Assembly (NCBI RefSeq): GCF_900108175.1
Contig: NZ_FNVO01000016.1
Location: forward strand, 98,486 to 162,485
Source of the DNA: Thermomonospora echinospora
Lineage (GTDB): Bacteria > Actinomycetota > Actinomycetes > Streptosporangiales > Streptosporangiaceae
Length of the DNA: 64,000 nucleotides
Direction: 5' to 3'
Positions 42,457-53,378 of this stretch are shown piece after piece (positions within the stretch are counted from its first letter, which is position 1; each line of letters opens with the position of its first letter). The position numbers and the translations under genes were made by a program. The notes under the pieces are model-generated. The model ran no database searches, was not told where the DNA came from, and saw only the letters and a program-made list of their open reading frames with translations.

Positions 42457-42720
42457 ATGAGCACTTGTGAACACGTTCCCGAGCCGTCCGCGGCCGAGCC
42501 CGAGCCGCGCACTCCGCAGGGCTGCCAGGAGTGCCTGCGGGAGGGCAGCTGGTGGGTGCACCTGCGGCTCTGCCTGACCTGCGGGCACGTGGGCTGCTGC
42601 GACTCCTCGCCGCAACGGCACGCCTTCAAGCACTACCAGGACACCGGGCACCCGGTCATCCGGTCGTTCGAGCCGGGCGAGCACTGGCGCTGGTGCTTCG
42701 CCGACGAACTGATCGTGTGA
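42457..42720 (+). CDS. UBP-type zinc-finger protein
   Basis: An 87-residue single-domain UBP zinc finger with CEH, CQEC, CLTCGHVGCCD, HAFKHYQDTGHPV and WRWCFAD, which are the Cys/His ligands and the aromatic pocket of the ubiquitin-C-terminus-binding ZnF-UBP fold. Such stand-alone proteins occur in actinobacteria without ubiquitin; their ligand is unknown. ATG 42457 starts it. Its stop overlaps the ATG of the MFS transporter (TGATG), so the two are translationally coupled. Confidence 0.9.
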   Translation: MSTCEHVPEPSAAEPEPRTPQGCQECLREGSWWVHLRLCLTCGHVGCCDSSPQRHAFKHYQDTGHPVIRSFEPGEHWRWCFADELIV

Positions 42721-44246
42721 TGCCGGACGTCCGGCTGGCCTCGGCGCCCGGCCGGTGGATCCTGCTGGCGACGGTCCTGGGCTCCGGCGTGGCGCTGCTG
42801 GACTCCACGGTCGTCAACGTGGCGCTGCCCGCCGTCGCCCGGGACCTGGGGGCGTCCATGGCCGGCCTGCAGTGGACGGTCAACGCCTACACGCTGACGC
42901 TGGCCGGGTTCATCCTGCTGGGCGGCTCGCTGGGCGACCGCTACGGGCGCCGCAGGGTTTTCGTGATCGGCGTGGTGTGGTTCGCCGCCGCCTCCGCCCT
43001 GTGCGGGGCGGCCCCGAACATCCCCACGCTGATCGCCGCGCGGGCGCTGCAGGGGGTCGGTGGGGCGCTGCTCACCCCGGGCTCGCTGGCGCTCATCCAG
43101 GCGTCCTTCGCCGAGGAGGACCGGCCGCGCGCGGTGGGCGCCTGGTCGGGGCTGGGCGGGATCGCCGGCGCGCTCGGCCCGTTCCTGGGCGGCTGGTTGG
43201 TGCAGTCGGCCGGATGGCGCTGGGTGTTCCTGCTGAACGTGCCGCTGGCCGCCGTGGTGGCACTGGTGGCGGTGCGGCACGTGCCCGAGAGCCGCGACCC
43301 GGGCGCCCAGGGCCGCTTCGACGTGCTGGGGGCGGCGCTGGCCGCGCTCGCGCTGGCCGGGGTGACCTACGCGCTGACCGAGGCGCCGCAGCGGACGGCG
43401 GTTCCGGGGGCGGTGTGGACCGCCGGAGTGGCCGGGATGCTCGCCGGGATCGCGTTCGTCCTGGTAGAACGGGCCCGCTCCGGCGGCCGCGGGCCGCAGC
43501 CGATGCTGCCGCCGCGGATCTTCGGCTCCCGGCAGTTCTCCGCGGTCAACGCGGTGACATTCGTGGTGTACGGCGGGATGGGCGTGATGTTCTTCCTGCT
43601 GGTGGTGGACCTGCAGGTGGTGGCGGGGTTCTCGCCGGTCGCGGCGGGCGCCGCGCTGCTGCCGGTCACCGTGCTGATGCTGCTGCTGTCGGCGCGGGCG
43701 GGGGCGCTGGCCCAGCGGATCGGCCCCCGGTGGCCGATGACGGCGGGCCTGGTGGTGGCCTCGGCCGGGATGCTGCTGGTGGGGCGGATCGACGCGGGCA
43801 CCTCCTACCTCACCGGCGTGCTGCCCCCGGTGATCGTGTTCGGGCTGGGCCTGTCGGCGGTGGTCGCCCCGCTGACCGCGACCGTGCTGGCCGCCGTGGA
43901 TCCCGCGCACGCCGGGGTGGCCAGCGGCGTCAACAACGCCGTCGCGCGGGCCGGAGGGCTGCTGGCGGTGGCCGCGATCCCGTCGCTGGCCGGGCTCACC
44001 GGCGACGCCTACGACGACCCGGCGGCGTTCTCCGCCGGCTTCCAGGCGTCCCTGCTGGTCTGTGCCGGGCTGCTGGCCCTGGGCGCCGTCCTGACGTTCC
44101 TGACGGTCCGGGACGACGCCCTGCGCGCCGCACCGCGCGCGGCCGAGCCGGTGTGCCGGAGCCACTGCGGCATCGGCGCCCCTCCCCTGGAGCCCGACCG
44201 GCCCCGCCCGTCGCCTGACCCTCCCGGCGCCGCCTCGGTAACGTGA
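42720..44246 (+). CDS. MFS drug transporter, DHA2 (EmrB/QacA) type
   Basis: A 508-residue, 14-helix major facilitator. It has the DHA2 motif at helix 1 (LDSTVVNVALPAVARDLGAS), motif A between helices 2 and 3 (GSLGDRYGRRRVF), ARALQGVGGALLTPGSLALI, and motif C (GLGGIAGALGPFLGGWL). It would export drugs or metabolites by proton antiport. The ATG at 42720 overlaps the preceding stop by 1 nt, and the next gene's GTG overlaps its stop by 4 nt, so the zinc finger, transporter and phosphotransferase form a coupled trio. Confidence 0.93.
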   Translation: MPDVRLASAPGRWILLATVLGSGVALLDSTVVNVALPAVARDLGASMAGLQWTVNAYTLTLAGFILLGGSLGDRYGRRRVFVIGVVWFAAASALCGAAPNIPTLIAARALQGVGGALLTPGSLALIQASFAEEDRPRAVGAWSGLGGIAGALGPFLGGWLVQSAGWRWVFLLNVPLAAVVALVAVRHVPESRDPGAQGRFDVLGAALAALALAGVTYALTEAPQRTAVPGAVWTAGVAGMLAGIAFVLVERARSGGRGPQPMLPPRIFGSRQFSAVNAVTFVVYGGMGVMFFLLVVDLQVVAGFSPVAAGAALLPVTVLMLLLSARAGALAQRIGPRWPMTAGLVVASAGMLLVGRIDAGTSYLTGVLPPVIVFGLGLSAVVAPLTATVLAAVDPAHAGVASGVNNAVARAGGLLAVAAIPSLAGLTGDAYDDPAAFSAGFQASLLVCAGLLALGAVLTFLTVRDDALRAAPRAAEPVCRSHCGIGAPPLEPDRPRPSPDPPGAASVT

Positions 44247-45187
44247 CCGCCGTGAACGGTTCCGCGCCCGCCCCGGCCGAATGGGACGCCGAGCACGCCG
44301 TACACGCTGCCGAGGCGGCCGACTTGGTGGGCGCGCAGTTCCCCGCACTGGCCGGGGCACCGGTCGAGCCGCTGGCCACCGGCTGGGACAACACGGTGTT
44401 TTTGGTGGGCGGCCGGTGGATCTTCCGGTTCCCGCGCCGGGCGATCGCGGTGCCCGGAGTGGAGCGCGAGATCGCGTACCTGCCGGGGCTGGCGCCGCAC
44501 CTGCCGCTGCCCGTCCCGGTGCCGGAACTGGCCGGGCGCCCGGCTGGTGGCTTCCCCTGGCCGTTCTGGGGCGCCCGGCACCTGCCCGGCCGGGAACTGG
44601 TGGACGCCGGGCTGCCCGATGCCCGCAGGACGGTGGCGGCGGCCGGAGCGGGGGCGTTCCTGCGGGCGCTGCACGACCCCCGGCTGGTGGAGGAGGCGGG
44701 CGCGGGGCTGCCCCGCGACCCCCTGCGCCGTGGTGACCCGAGCGTGCGCGTGCCGATGGCCCGCGAACGGCTGGAACGGCTCGCCGGCCAGGGCCTGTGG
44801 GAACCCGACGAGGCCGTGACGGACCTGCTGGCCGAGGGCGCGCGGCTGGGGGCGTCCGCGGACCGGCCCGTCGTGTGCCACGGCGACCTGCATCCGCGTC
44901 ACCTGCTGGTCGGCGAGGACGGACGGGCGGCCGGCGTCATCGACTGGGGCGACCTGTGCCTGGCCGACCCCGCCGTGGACCTCTCGCTGGCCTACAGCGC
45001 GTTCACCGGCCCGGCCCGGTCGGCGATGCTGTCGGCCTACGGCCCGGTGAACGCCGAGCGCGAGCTGCGGGCGCGGGTGCTGGCGGTGTTCCTGTGCGCG
45101 GCGCTGGCCGAGTACGCGGCCTCAATCGGCCACATGGCAATGTGCCGGGAGACCTTGACCGGGCTCCGCCGGGCCGTCGGCGGCTGA
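44243..45187 (+). CDS. Aminoglycoside phosphotransferase-like (APH) family kinase
   Basis: A 314-residue kinase-fold protein. The nucleotide-binding lobe has TGWDNTVFLVGGRWIFRFPRR, and the catalytic loop CHGDLHPRHLL and metal site GVIDWGDLCLADPAVDL are intact. The APH family phosphorylates antibiotics, sugars or amino-sugar metabolites. GTG 44243 overlaps the transporter stop; GTG 44252 is an alternative. Coupling to an efflux pump makes drug modification or self-resistance possible, but a metabolic kinase fits as well. Confidence 0.85.
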   Translation: MTAVNGSAPAPAEWDAEHAVHAAEAADLVGAQFPALAGAPVEPLATGWDNTVFLVGGRWIFRFPRRAIAVPGVEREIAYLPGLAPHLPLPVPVPELAGRPAGGFPWPFWGARHLPGRELVDAGLPDARRTVAAAGAGAFLRALHDPRLVEEAGAGLPRDPLRRGDPSVRVPMARERLERLAGQGLWEPDEAVTDLLAEGARLGASADRPVVCHGDLHPRHLLVGEDGRAAGVIDWGDLCLADPAVDLSLAYSAFTGPARSAMLSAYGPVNAERELRARVLAVFLCAALAEYAASIGHMAMCRETLTGLRRAVGG

Positions 45188-45348
45188 CTTGACACACCGT
45201 ATCTCCACGTCTGTCCGCTTCCCGGACCCCTGGGAGGGCTCCCACCAGCCAGGATGACGCCTTGTCAAACACCTGGTGACCGCAGGACGTCGCCTTCGAT
45301 TCCGGCTATGTCCAGGACCGCATCGGTTCGTTGCCATACGGTCGAGGC

Positions 45349-46251
45349 ATGAATCTGCGGCAGCTGCGCTATGTGGTGGCGACCGCCGACCACGGCACCA
45401 TGACGTCGGCGGCCCAGGCGCTCTATGTCGCCCAGCCCGCCCTCTCCCGGGCCGTCCGCGAGCTCGAACGCGAACTCGGTGTGGAGCTGTTCGCCAGGTC
45501 CGGGCGCGGCGTCGCGCTGACCACCGTCGGCGAGCAGGTGGTCCGGCAGGCCCGGATCGCTCTGGAGGCCGTCGAGGCCATCGAGGGCCTGACAGTCGCG
45601 CGCGCCGACGGGCGCGGGGCCGAGCTGCGGGTGGCCGCCACCCTGGCGCTGGAGGCCGAGCTGACCGGGTGGCTGATCCCCCGCTTCTCCCGCGACCAGC
45701 CGGCCGTCCGGATCCGGGCGGTGCGCTGCGCCGGGCGGGAGGCGGTAGCGGCGGCCATCCGGTCGGGCCGAGCCGACCTGGCGCTGACCGACCTGCCGGT
45801 GCCCTCGGACCTGGCCGCGCATCCGGTCGAGCACCGTGAGGTGGTGCTGGTGTCCCCGCCGGGCCTGAAGCTGCGCGAGCCGCTGCCGCCCGCGGTGCTG
45901 GACGGCATGCCGCTGGTGCTGCCGACCCGGGGCGGGCCTCGGCGCGCCGAACTGGACGCCATGCTGGCCCGGATCGGGGTCAGCCCGGTGGCCGCCGTGG
46001 AATCCGACGAGCAGCGCTCCTGGCCGAGCTGGGTGCGGGCCGGGGCGGGCTCCCTGTTGTGGTACCGCAGCGGGCTGGAGGACACTCAGGGGCTGGTGGT
46101 CCGCTCCTTCACGCCGCCGCTGAGCCGGATGATCGGGCTGGTGCACGCCCACCGGCGGCTGCCGCCGGTGGCCCGCGACTTCCTGGCGTTCGCCAAGGAC
46201 GCCGCCCGCGAGCGCCGCAACGGTGACGGCCGGGTCAGGGAACACCTCTAG
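45349..46251 (+). CDS. LysR-family transcriptional regulator
   Basis: A 300-residue LysR regulator with an N-terminal winged helix (MNLRQLRYVVATADHGTMTS, AQALYVAQPALSRAVRELE) and an effector-binding domain. ATG 45349 is used; CGAGG lies just upstream. It is followed by the antiporter gene on the same strand after 48 nt, so it may be cotranscribed with or control that gene. The upstream gap (45188-45348) shows no clear operator. Confidence 0.9.
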   Translation: MNLRQLRYVVATADHGTMTSAAQALYVAQPALSRAVRELERELGVELFARSGRGVALTTVGEQVVRQARIALEAVEAIEGLTVARADGRGAELRVAATLALEAELTGWLIPRFSRDQPAVRIRAVRCAGREAVAAAIRSGRADLALTDLPVPSDLAAHPVEHREVVLVSPPGLKLREPLPPAVLDGMPLVLPTRGGPRRAELDAMLARIGVSPVAAVESDEQRSWPSWVRAGAGSLLWYRSGLEDTQGLVVRSFTPPLSRMIGLVHAHRRLPPVARDFLAFAKDAARERRNGDGRVREHL

Positions 46252-46299
46252 CCCGCGGCGTGTTCCCCTGCCAGATTCCGATCGGCTGGGGGAGGATGC

Positions 46300-47904
46300 G
46301 TGGACGCGACGCAGGCACTGTGGCTGCTGGCCGTGCCCGTCACGGCGGTGGGCGTGGCCGCGGCGGCCCGCCGGACGAGGGTGCCGGCCCCGCTGGCGCT
46401 GGTCGTCGCCGGGCTGCTGGCGGCGATGGTGCCGGGGACGCCGGCGTTCGAGCTGGATCCGGAGTTCGTGCTGTTCGTCTTCCTGCCGCCGCTGCTGTTC
46501 TCGGCGGCCTGGGAGAGCTCGCTGCCCAACCTGCGCGAGAACGGCCGGACCATCGCCTATCTGTCGGTCGGGCTGGTGTTGTTCACCGCGCTGGCCGTCG
46601 GCTACGCGGCGCACCTGATCGTCCCGGGGCTGCCGCTGCCGGCCGCGTTCGTGCTGGGCGCGATCGTGGCGCCGCCGGACGCGGTCGCGGCGGTGAGCGT
46701 GGCCAAACGGCTGGGGCTGCCGCGCCGGGTGGTCACCGTGCTGGTCGGCGAGAGCCTGTTCAACGACGCCACCGCCCTGACGGCCTACCGGATCGCGGTG
46801 GTGGCGGTGGGCGGCGCCGGGGTCTCGCTGCTGGACGGCGGCTGGCGGTTCCTGTACGCGGCGCTCGGCGGCGCCCTGATCGGGCTGGTGGCCGGGCCCC
46901 CGCTGCACCGGCTGCGCACCCGGCTGCGTGATCCGCTGGTGGAGAACTCGGTGGCGGTGCTGGCCCCGTTCGCCGCGTATCTGGTCGCCGAGGCGGTGCA
47001 CGCCTCCGGGGTGATCGCGGTGGTGGTCAGCGGGCTGTACCTGGGGCACCGGTTCACCGACTCGCCGCCGGTGACCCGGCTGATCGGCCGCTCGTTCTGG
47101 AAGGTGATGATCTTCATCCTGGAGAGCGTGGTCTTCCTGCTGATCGGGCTGCAGCTGCCGGCGGTGCTGGCGGGCGTGTCCGGATGGCATCCGCTGACCC
47201 TGGCCTGGTGGGCGGCGGCGGTGTTCGGGGTGGTGGTCGCCGCCCGGTTCCTGTGGGTCTTCGCCACCGCGCCGGTGCCCGCGCTGCTGTCGCGGCGCGG
47301 CGGCGCGAACGGGCGGCGGCTGGAGTGGCGGCAGCTGACGGTGATCTCGTGGGCGGGCATGCGCGGGGTGGTGTCGCTGGCGGCCGCCTTCGCCATCCCG
47401 CTGAGCACCGCGAGCGGCGCGGCCTTCCCGCAGCGCGACCTGATCAGCTTCCTGACGTTCACCACGGTGCTGGGGACGCTGCTGCTCCAAGGGGCGACGT
47501 TCCCGGCGCTGATCCGCCGGCTGGGGATCGGCGGATCGCAGGAGCAGCACGCCGACGCGGTGGCCGAGGCGGGCGCCCAGCACGCCGCCGGGAGCGCCGC
47601 CCTGGCACGCTTGGAGACGCTGGCCGCCGCCGAGGGCGAGCGGCTGGACGGCCAGGTGGTGGAGCGGTTGCGGGACCTGGCCGAGTACCGGCGGCTGAGC
47701 GCGTGGGAACGGTTGGGCGGCGGCACCGGCCCCGGCGGCGCGGAGGTCCCCACCGCCACCTACCGGCGGCTGCGCAGACAGATGCTGGCGGCCGAGCGGG
47801 AGGTGTTCGTCCGCATGCGCGACGAGCGCCGCATCGACGACGAGGTCCTCGACCGGGTCCTGAACGAGCTGGACCTGGAGGAGGTGGCGCTGTCGCGCGA
47901 CTGA
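46300..47904 (+). CDS. Na+/H+ antiporter, CPA1 family
   Basis: A 534-residue membrane exchanger with about 12 helices and a cytosolic tail of about 120 residues. The ion site has LGAIVAPPDAVAAV and GESLFNDATALTAY with the paired Asp of CPA1 exchangers; SWAGMRGVVSLAAAFAIP is also typical. It exchanges Na+ (or K+) for H+ in pH and salt homeostasis. GTG 46300 has GGGGGAGG upstream. It is followed directly by a perfect 36-bp palindrome that serves as terminator. Confidence 0.92.
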   Translation: MDATQALWLLAVPVTAVGVAAAARRTRVPAPLALVVAGLLAAMVPGTPAFELDPEFVLFVFLPPLLFSAAWESSLPNLRENGRTIAYLSVGLVLFTALAVGYAAHLIVPGLPLPAAFVLGAIVAPPDAVAAVSVAKRLGLPRRVVTVLVGESLFNDATALTAYRIAVVAVGGAGVSLLDGGWRFLYAALGGALIGLVAGPPLHRLRTRLRDPLVENSVAVLAPFAAYLVAEAVHASGVIAVVVSGLYLGHRFTDSPPVTRLIGRSFWKVMIFILESVVFLLIGLQLPAVLAGVSGWHPLTLAWWAAAVFGVVVAARFLWVFATAPVPALLSRRGGANGRRLEWRQLTVISWAGMRGVVSLAAAFAIPLSTASGAAFPQRDLISFLTFTTVLGTLLLQGATFPALIRRLGIGGSQEQHADAVAEAGAQHAAGSAALARLETLAAAEGERLDGQVVERLRDLAEYRRLSAWERLGGGTGPGGAEVPTATYRRLRRQMLAAEREVFVRMRDERRIDDEVLDRVLNELDLEEVALSRD

Positions 47905-47940
47905 CCGGGTCCCGGGGGCCGGCCGGCCCCCGGGACCCGG
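47905..47940. terminator. Perfect 36-bp GC palindrome, bidirectional terminator
   Basis: An uninterrupted palindrome (begins CCGGGTCCCGGGGGCC) that starts at the base after the antiporter stop codon and ends 2 bp before the end of the convergent AsnC-type gene. It contains no A-T pairs apart from one per arm. Almost certainly a shared terminator. Confidence 0.75.
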
Positions 47941-47942
47941 GG

Positions 47943-48851
47943 TCAGCCCTCGCCCGGCTTCTCGGGCAGCTCCGCGGCGTAGGACTCCTTGACGACGTGC
48001 AGGTGGTGCCAGGACTCGCGCACGGTCGCCCCCGGCACGCTGCGGACGGAGTCCAGGATGCCGACCAGATCCTCCCGCGAGGCGGCCTCGGCCAGCCCCA
48101 CGATGTCGTAGCGGCCGAATCCGGTGGCCACGTAGCGCACCCCCGGCTGGGCGGCGACCGTCTCGGCCACCCTCCGGACGCCGCCGGCCACCACCAGCCC
48201 GAAGCCGCCGAGCTCGGCGGCGCCGAGCGCCAGCGGGTCGGCCAGCCCGGTCACCTGGATCACGCCCGAGCGCATCAGCCGCACCACCCGGGCCCGCGTC
48301 GCGGCCTGGGACAGGCCGATGACCTGGGCCAGCCGGGTGTAGGGGGCGCGTCCGTCGCGCTGCAGCTCCTGCAGCAGCCGCCAGTCGATGTCGTCGAGCG
48401 CGATGTCGCCGAGCTCGCGTACCACCGAGTGGGCGTCCCGCACGGTGGTCACCGACCGGAACACCTCGGCCGAGCGCACGCCCGGCACCGCCCGCAGCTG
48501 GTCCACCTCCGCGGCCAGGGCCGCGTCGTCACGGGTGCGCACCTGCGCCACCAGATCGTACGGTCCGGCGGTGAGCGCGGTGAAGCTGACGCACGGGCGC
48601 TCGGCGATGCTCTCGGCGGCCTCCCGCGCCGACCCGTTCACGGTGATCGACACATGGCCGACCGCCTCGGTGCCCACCACCGCGGAGTGCACGATGCCGA
48701 CGACCCGCACGACCTCCGTCTCGAGCAGGTGCTGCACCCGGGCCCGCACCGCCGTCCGTGACAGCCCCACGCGATCAGCCAGCGCCTGGAACGTGGCCCG
48801 GCCATCCCGCTGGAGCTCGCGGACGAGCACGGTGTCGACCGCATCCAGCAC
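47943..48851 (-). CDS. Lrp/AsnC-family regulator with two complete units
   Basis: A 302-residue protein made of two fused AsnC units. Each has a winged helix (VLVRELQRDGRATFQALADR and RLLQELQRDGRAPYTRLAQV) followed by a RAM ligand-binding domain. Double-headed members are common in actinobacteria. It would bind an amino acid or related ligand and regulate transcription. GTG 48851 is preceded by GAGGAGGAG. Target genes are unknown; the 668-bp region upstream is available for autoregulation. Confidence 0.88.
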   Translation of the reverse strand: MLDAVDTVLVRELQRDGRATFQALADRVGLSRTAVRARVQHLLETEVVRVVGIVHSAVVGTEAVGHVSITVNGSAREAAESIAERPCVSFTALTAGPYDLVAQVRTRDDAALAAEVDQLRAVPGVRSAEVFRSVTTVRDAHSVVRELGDIALDDIDWRLLQELQRDGRAPYTRLAQVIGLSQAATRARVVRLMRSGVIQVTGLADPLALGAAELGGFGLVVAGGVRRVAETVAAQPGVRYVATGFGRYDIVGLAEAASREDLVGILDSVRSVPGATVRESWHHLHVVKESYAAELPEKPGEG

Positions 48852-50956
<2,105 letters not shown>

Positions 50957-51438
50957 GACGGCGGTAGGGCGACGGCGCACCCCAATCAAGCGACACGCCG
51001 TAACCATGCTGGCGCAGTCCGCGATTGAACGCGCACGCTTCTCCCCAGGGGCCGATCATCGCCCCTGGGAGGGGGCGGCGTGATGCGTGGCCGGGGAGCC
51101 GCCCCGGTGTGTCCGCCAGGCGCGCGCACCGGGGAACACCGCGCGGCACGGTGGTCCGGCCTGGTCCTGGACCCGGCAGGTAAGGATCGCCTCGACCGGA
51201 TACTGCCACCTGCGGCGCGAGCCGGCCGCCGCCCCCGGACCGCCGGACAGTCCCCACGATCAAGGATTCCGGCCCGGACCGGAACAAGCCCGCCGAATTG
51301 CGTATTGTTTCCCACACATGCGCTCAATGCGGTGACAGTTCGCGTTCGGTCCACTACCGCGCAACCCGTCGGCCGGTCTTGCGCGTCCAGTAGATAGGCG
51401 GTGGCTTATATCACCGCGCGTGGGGGATCGGAGCTGAC
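50957..51438. other. Intergenic region, 482 bp, with two strong hairpins
   Basis: No gene recognised. Hairpin 1: CCCAGGGGC / GCCCCTGGG (51044-51052 with 51061-51069). Hairpin 2: CCCCGGTG / CACCGGGG (51102-51109 with 51127-51134). The first may end guaB1 transcription. An AT-richer zone at about 51295-51420 is the probable promoter of the LCP gene. Confidence 0.5.
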
Positions 51439-52938
51439 ATGGCCTGGAAAGCGGTCCGTGGCCGCGGCACCGCGCCCGGGGAGAACCAACCCCCGGACGC
51501 GACGGGCGCACGCGGTCTCCCCGGCGCGCTGGGGCTGACGCTCGCCTCGGGCCTGCTGTGGGGGGTGGCCCACCTGTGGGCGGGCCGCCGGGTGGCCGGG
51601 ATCTTGCTGATGGCCCTGTACACCGCGCTGGTGACCGTGACGGTGGTCGCGGTGACCCTCTTCAGGCCGGAGCTGACCGGCCTGGCCGTCCAGTCGGACT
51701 GGCTGACCCGGATCACCGCGGGGCTGCTCACGCTGGGCATCGTGTGGGCCGCCGTGGTGATCCGCTCGTACCAGATCGCGCGGCCCTTCGACCGGACCGC
51801 GTTCACCCGCACCGTCGGGGCCACCGCCGTAGCCGTGCTGTGCGTGCTGGTGTCGCTGCCGCTGGTGTGGGCCGCTCACCTCGCCCAGGTCTCCAACGAC
51901 ACCCTGTCGAGCATCTTCCAGGCCGGCGGCAACGGCCGCGAGATCGACCGCAAGGACCCCTGGAACGGGCAGCGGCGGGTCAACGTGCTGCTGCTCGGCG
52001 GGGACGCCGGCCCCAACCGGGTCGGGGTGCGCACCGACAGCATGACGCTGGCCAGCGTGGACACCCACACCGGCGATACCGTCCTGCTCAGCCTGCCGCG
52101 CAATCTGGAGAGCTTCCCGATGCCGCCCGGGCCCGCCCGCGACCGGTTCCCCTACGGGTTCACCGGCGACGGGCCGCAGACCCCGGGACTGCTCAACGAG
52201 GTCTACGAGTACGCCGAGAACCACCCCGACGTCGTTCCCGGCGTCCCCAAGAAGCAGCGCGGCCCCGAGCTGATCAAGGGCACCTTCGCCGGGATCCTGG
52301 GCGTGCCGGTGGACTACTACATCCTGGTCGACATGCAGGGCTTTGCCGACCTCATCGACGCGATGGGCGGGGTGCGGCTGACCGTCCCCGAGGACATCGT
52401 CTACGGCAGGCTCGGCGAGGGCCGGGTCAAGGCCGGCACCCGCACGCTGTCGGGCAAAGAGGCCCTCTGGTACGGCCGCTCGCGCACCAACAGCGACGAC
52501 TACGTCCGGATGGGGCGGCAGAAGTGCCTGCTGCGGGCCGTTGCCCGGCAGGCCGACCCACAGCGGGTGCTGACCCGCTTCGACCAACTGGCCGAAGCCG
52601 CCCGCCGGGCGGTCTCCACCGACATCCCGGCCGAGCTGCTGCCGGCCTTCGTCAAGTTGTCGAGCCGGATGCGGGACGGCGCCACGATCAACAGCCTGCA
52701 GTTCGTGCCGCCGCTGATCAGCACCGGCAACCCCGACTTTGACCTGATCAAGTCGCTGACCGCCAAGGCCATCGCCGCCAGCGAGAAGGGCGCCACCGCC
52801 ACCCCCTCGCCGTCACCGTCCTCGTCGCGGTCGGCCACCCCGCGCCCGCACGCCTCCTCCTCTCCGCACGCCTCCTCCTCGCCGGACGCCCGCGACCAGG
52901 CCAAGCCGGTCTCGCTGGACGAGTCCTGCCCGTCCTGA
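51439..52938 (+). CDS. LytR-CpsA-Psr (LCP) family protein with four N-terminal helices
   Basis: A 499-residue membrane protein. Four hydrophobic helices lie in the first 150 residues (for example GALGLTLASGLLWGVAHLWA, AGILLMALYTALVTVTVVAV, TAVAVLCVLVSLPLVWAAHL). The extracytoplasmic LCP domain has RTDSMTLASVDT, SLPRNLE, LVDMQGFADLIDAMGGVRL and YGRSRTNSDDYVRMGRQ. LCP enzymes attach glycopolymers (teichoic acid, arabinogalactan) to peptidoglycan. A Ser/Pro/His low-complexity tail follows. The four-helix start is unusual, since most LCP proteins have one to three. ATG 51439 follows GGAG. Confidence 0.9.
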   Translation: MAWKAVRGRGTAPGENQPPDATGARGLPGALGLTLASGLLWGVAHLWAGRRVAGILLMALYTALVTVTVVAVTLFRPELTGLAVQSDWLTRITAGLLTLGIVWAAVVIRSYQIARPFDRTAFTRTVGATAVAVLCVLVSLPLVWAAHLAQVSNDTLSSIFQAGGNGREIDRKDPWNGQRRVNVLLLGGDAGPNRVGVRTDSMTLASVDTHTGDTVLLSLPRNLESFPMPPGPARDRFPYGFTGDGPQTPGLLNEVYEYAENHPDVVPGVPKKQRGPELIKGTFAGILGVPVDYYILVDMQGFADLIDAMGGVRLTVPEDIVYGRLGEGRVKAGTRTLSGKEALWYGRSRTNSDDYVRMGRQKCLLRAVARQADPQRVLTRFDQLAEAARRAVSTDIPAELLPAFVKLSSRMRDGATINSLQFVPPLISTGNPDFDLIKSLTAKAIAASEKGATATPSPSPSSSRSATPRPHASSSPHASSSPDARDQAKPVSLDESCPS

Positions 52939-52951
52939 CGGGCTCGGCGGC

Positions 52952-53374
52952 ATGGAGCGCCGGCACCGCCTCCGCCAGATCGTCAACGTCGCCAACCTGT
53001 CCACGCCGCTGGGCGTGCTGCTGGCGCGGACCGGCACCGGCGGCCTGCGGCGCGGGCCGCAGGGGCTGCTGATCGGCACCGGCTACCGGCTGCCGCTGCC
53101 GGTCGCGCCCGCGTTCACGGTGGGCAACGTAGTGCTGGTCCGGGGGGACGGCTCGGTACTGGAGCGGCGGCCCCGGCTGCTGGCGCACGAGGCCCGCCAC
53201 GCCACCCAGTACGCCTGCTGCCTGGGGCCCCTCATGATCGTCCTCTATCTGGCGGGTGCGGGCCTGTCGATGGCGCTGTGCGGCGACCACGCCTCCTACA
53301 ACCCGTTCGAGCGTCTGGCCGGCCTGGAGGACGGCGGCTACACCAAGCGCCCGCTGCGCTTCACCCGCCACTGA
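52952..53374 (+). CDS. Hypothetical protein with HEARH zinc-protease-like motif
   Basis: A 140-residue protein with LLAHEARHATQYACCLGPL, where HEARH fits the HExxH zinc motif and resembles the HERxHxRQ of DUF4157-like toxin/metalloprotease-related proteins. A hydrophobic stretch (LMIVLYLAGAGLSMALC) and NPFERLAGLEDGGY follow. It lies 13 nt after the LCP gene and may be cotranscribed. Activity is unproven; a third zinc ligand is not obvious. Confidence 0.65.
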   Translation: MERRHRLRQIVNVANLSTPLGVLLARTGTGGLRRGPQGLLIGTGYRLPLPVAPAFTVGNVVLVRGDGSVLERRPRLLAHEARHATQYACCLGPLMIVLYLAGAGLSMALCGDHASYNPFERLAGLEDGGYTKRPLRFTRH

Positions 53375-53378
53375 GCGC

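Noticed and set aside
45265..47583. 772-codon minus-strand frame opposite the LysR and antiporter genes
   Set aside because: Composition (Gln/Arg/His/Pro-rich) is typical of an antisense frame; both plus-strand genes are complete and conserved.
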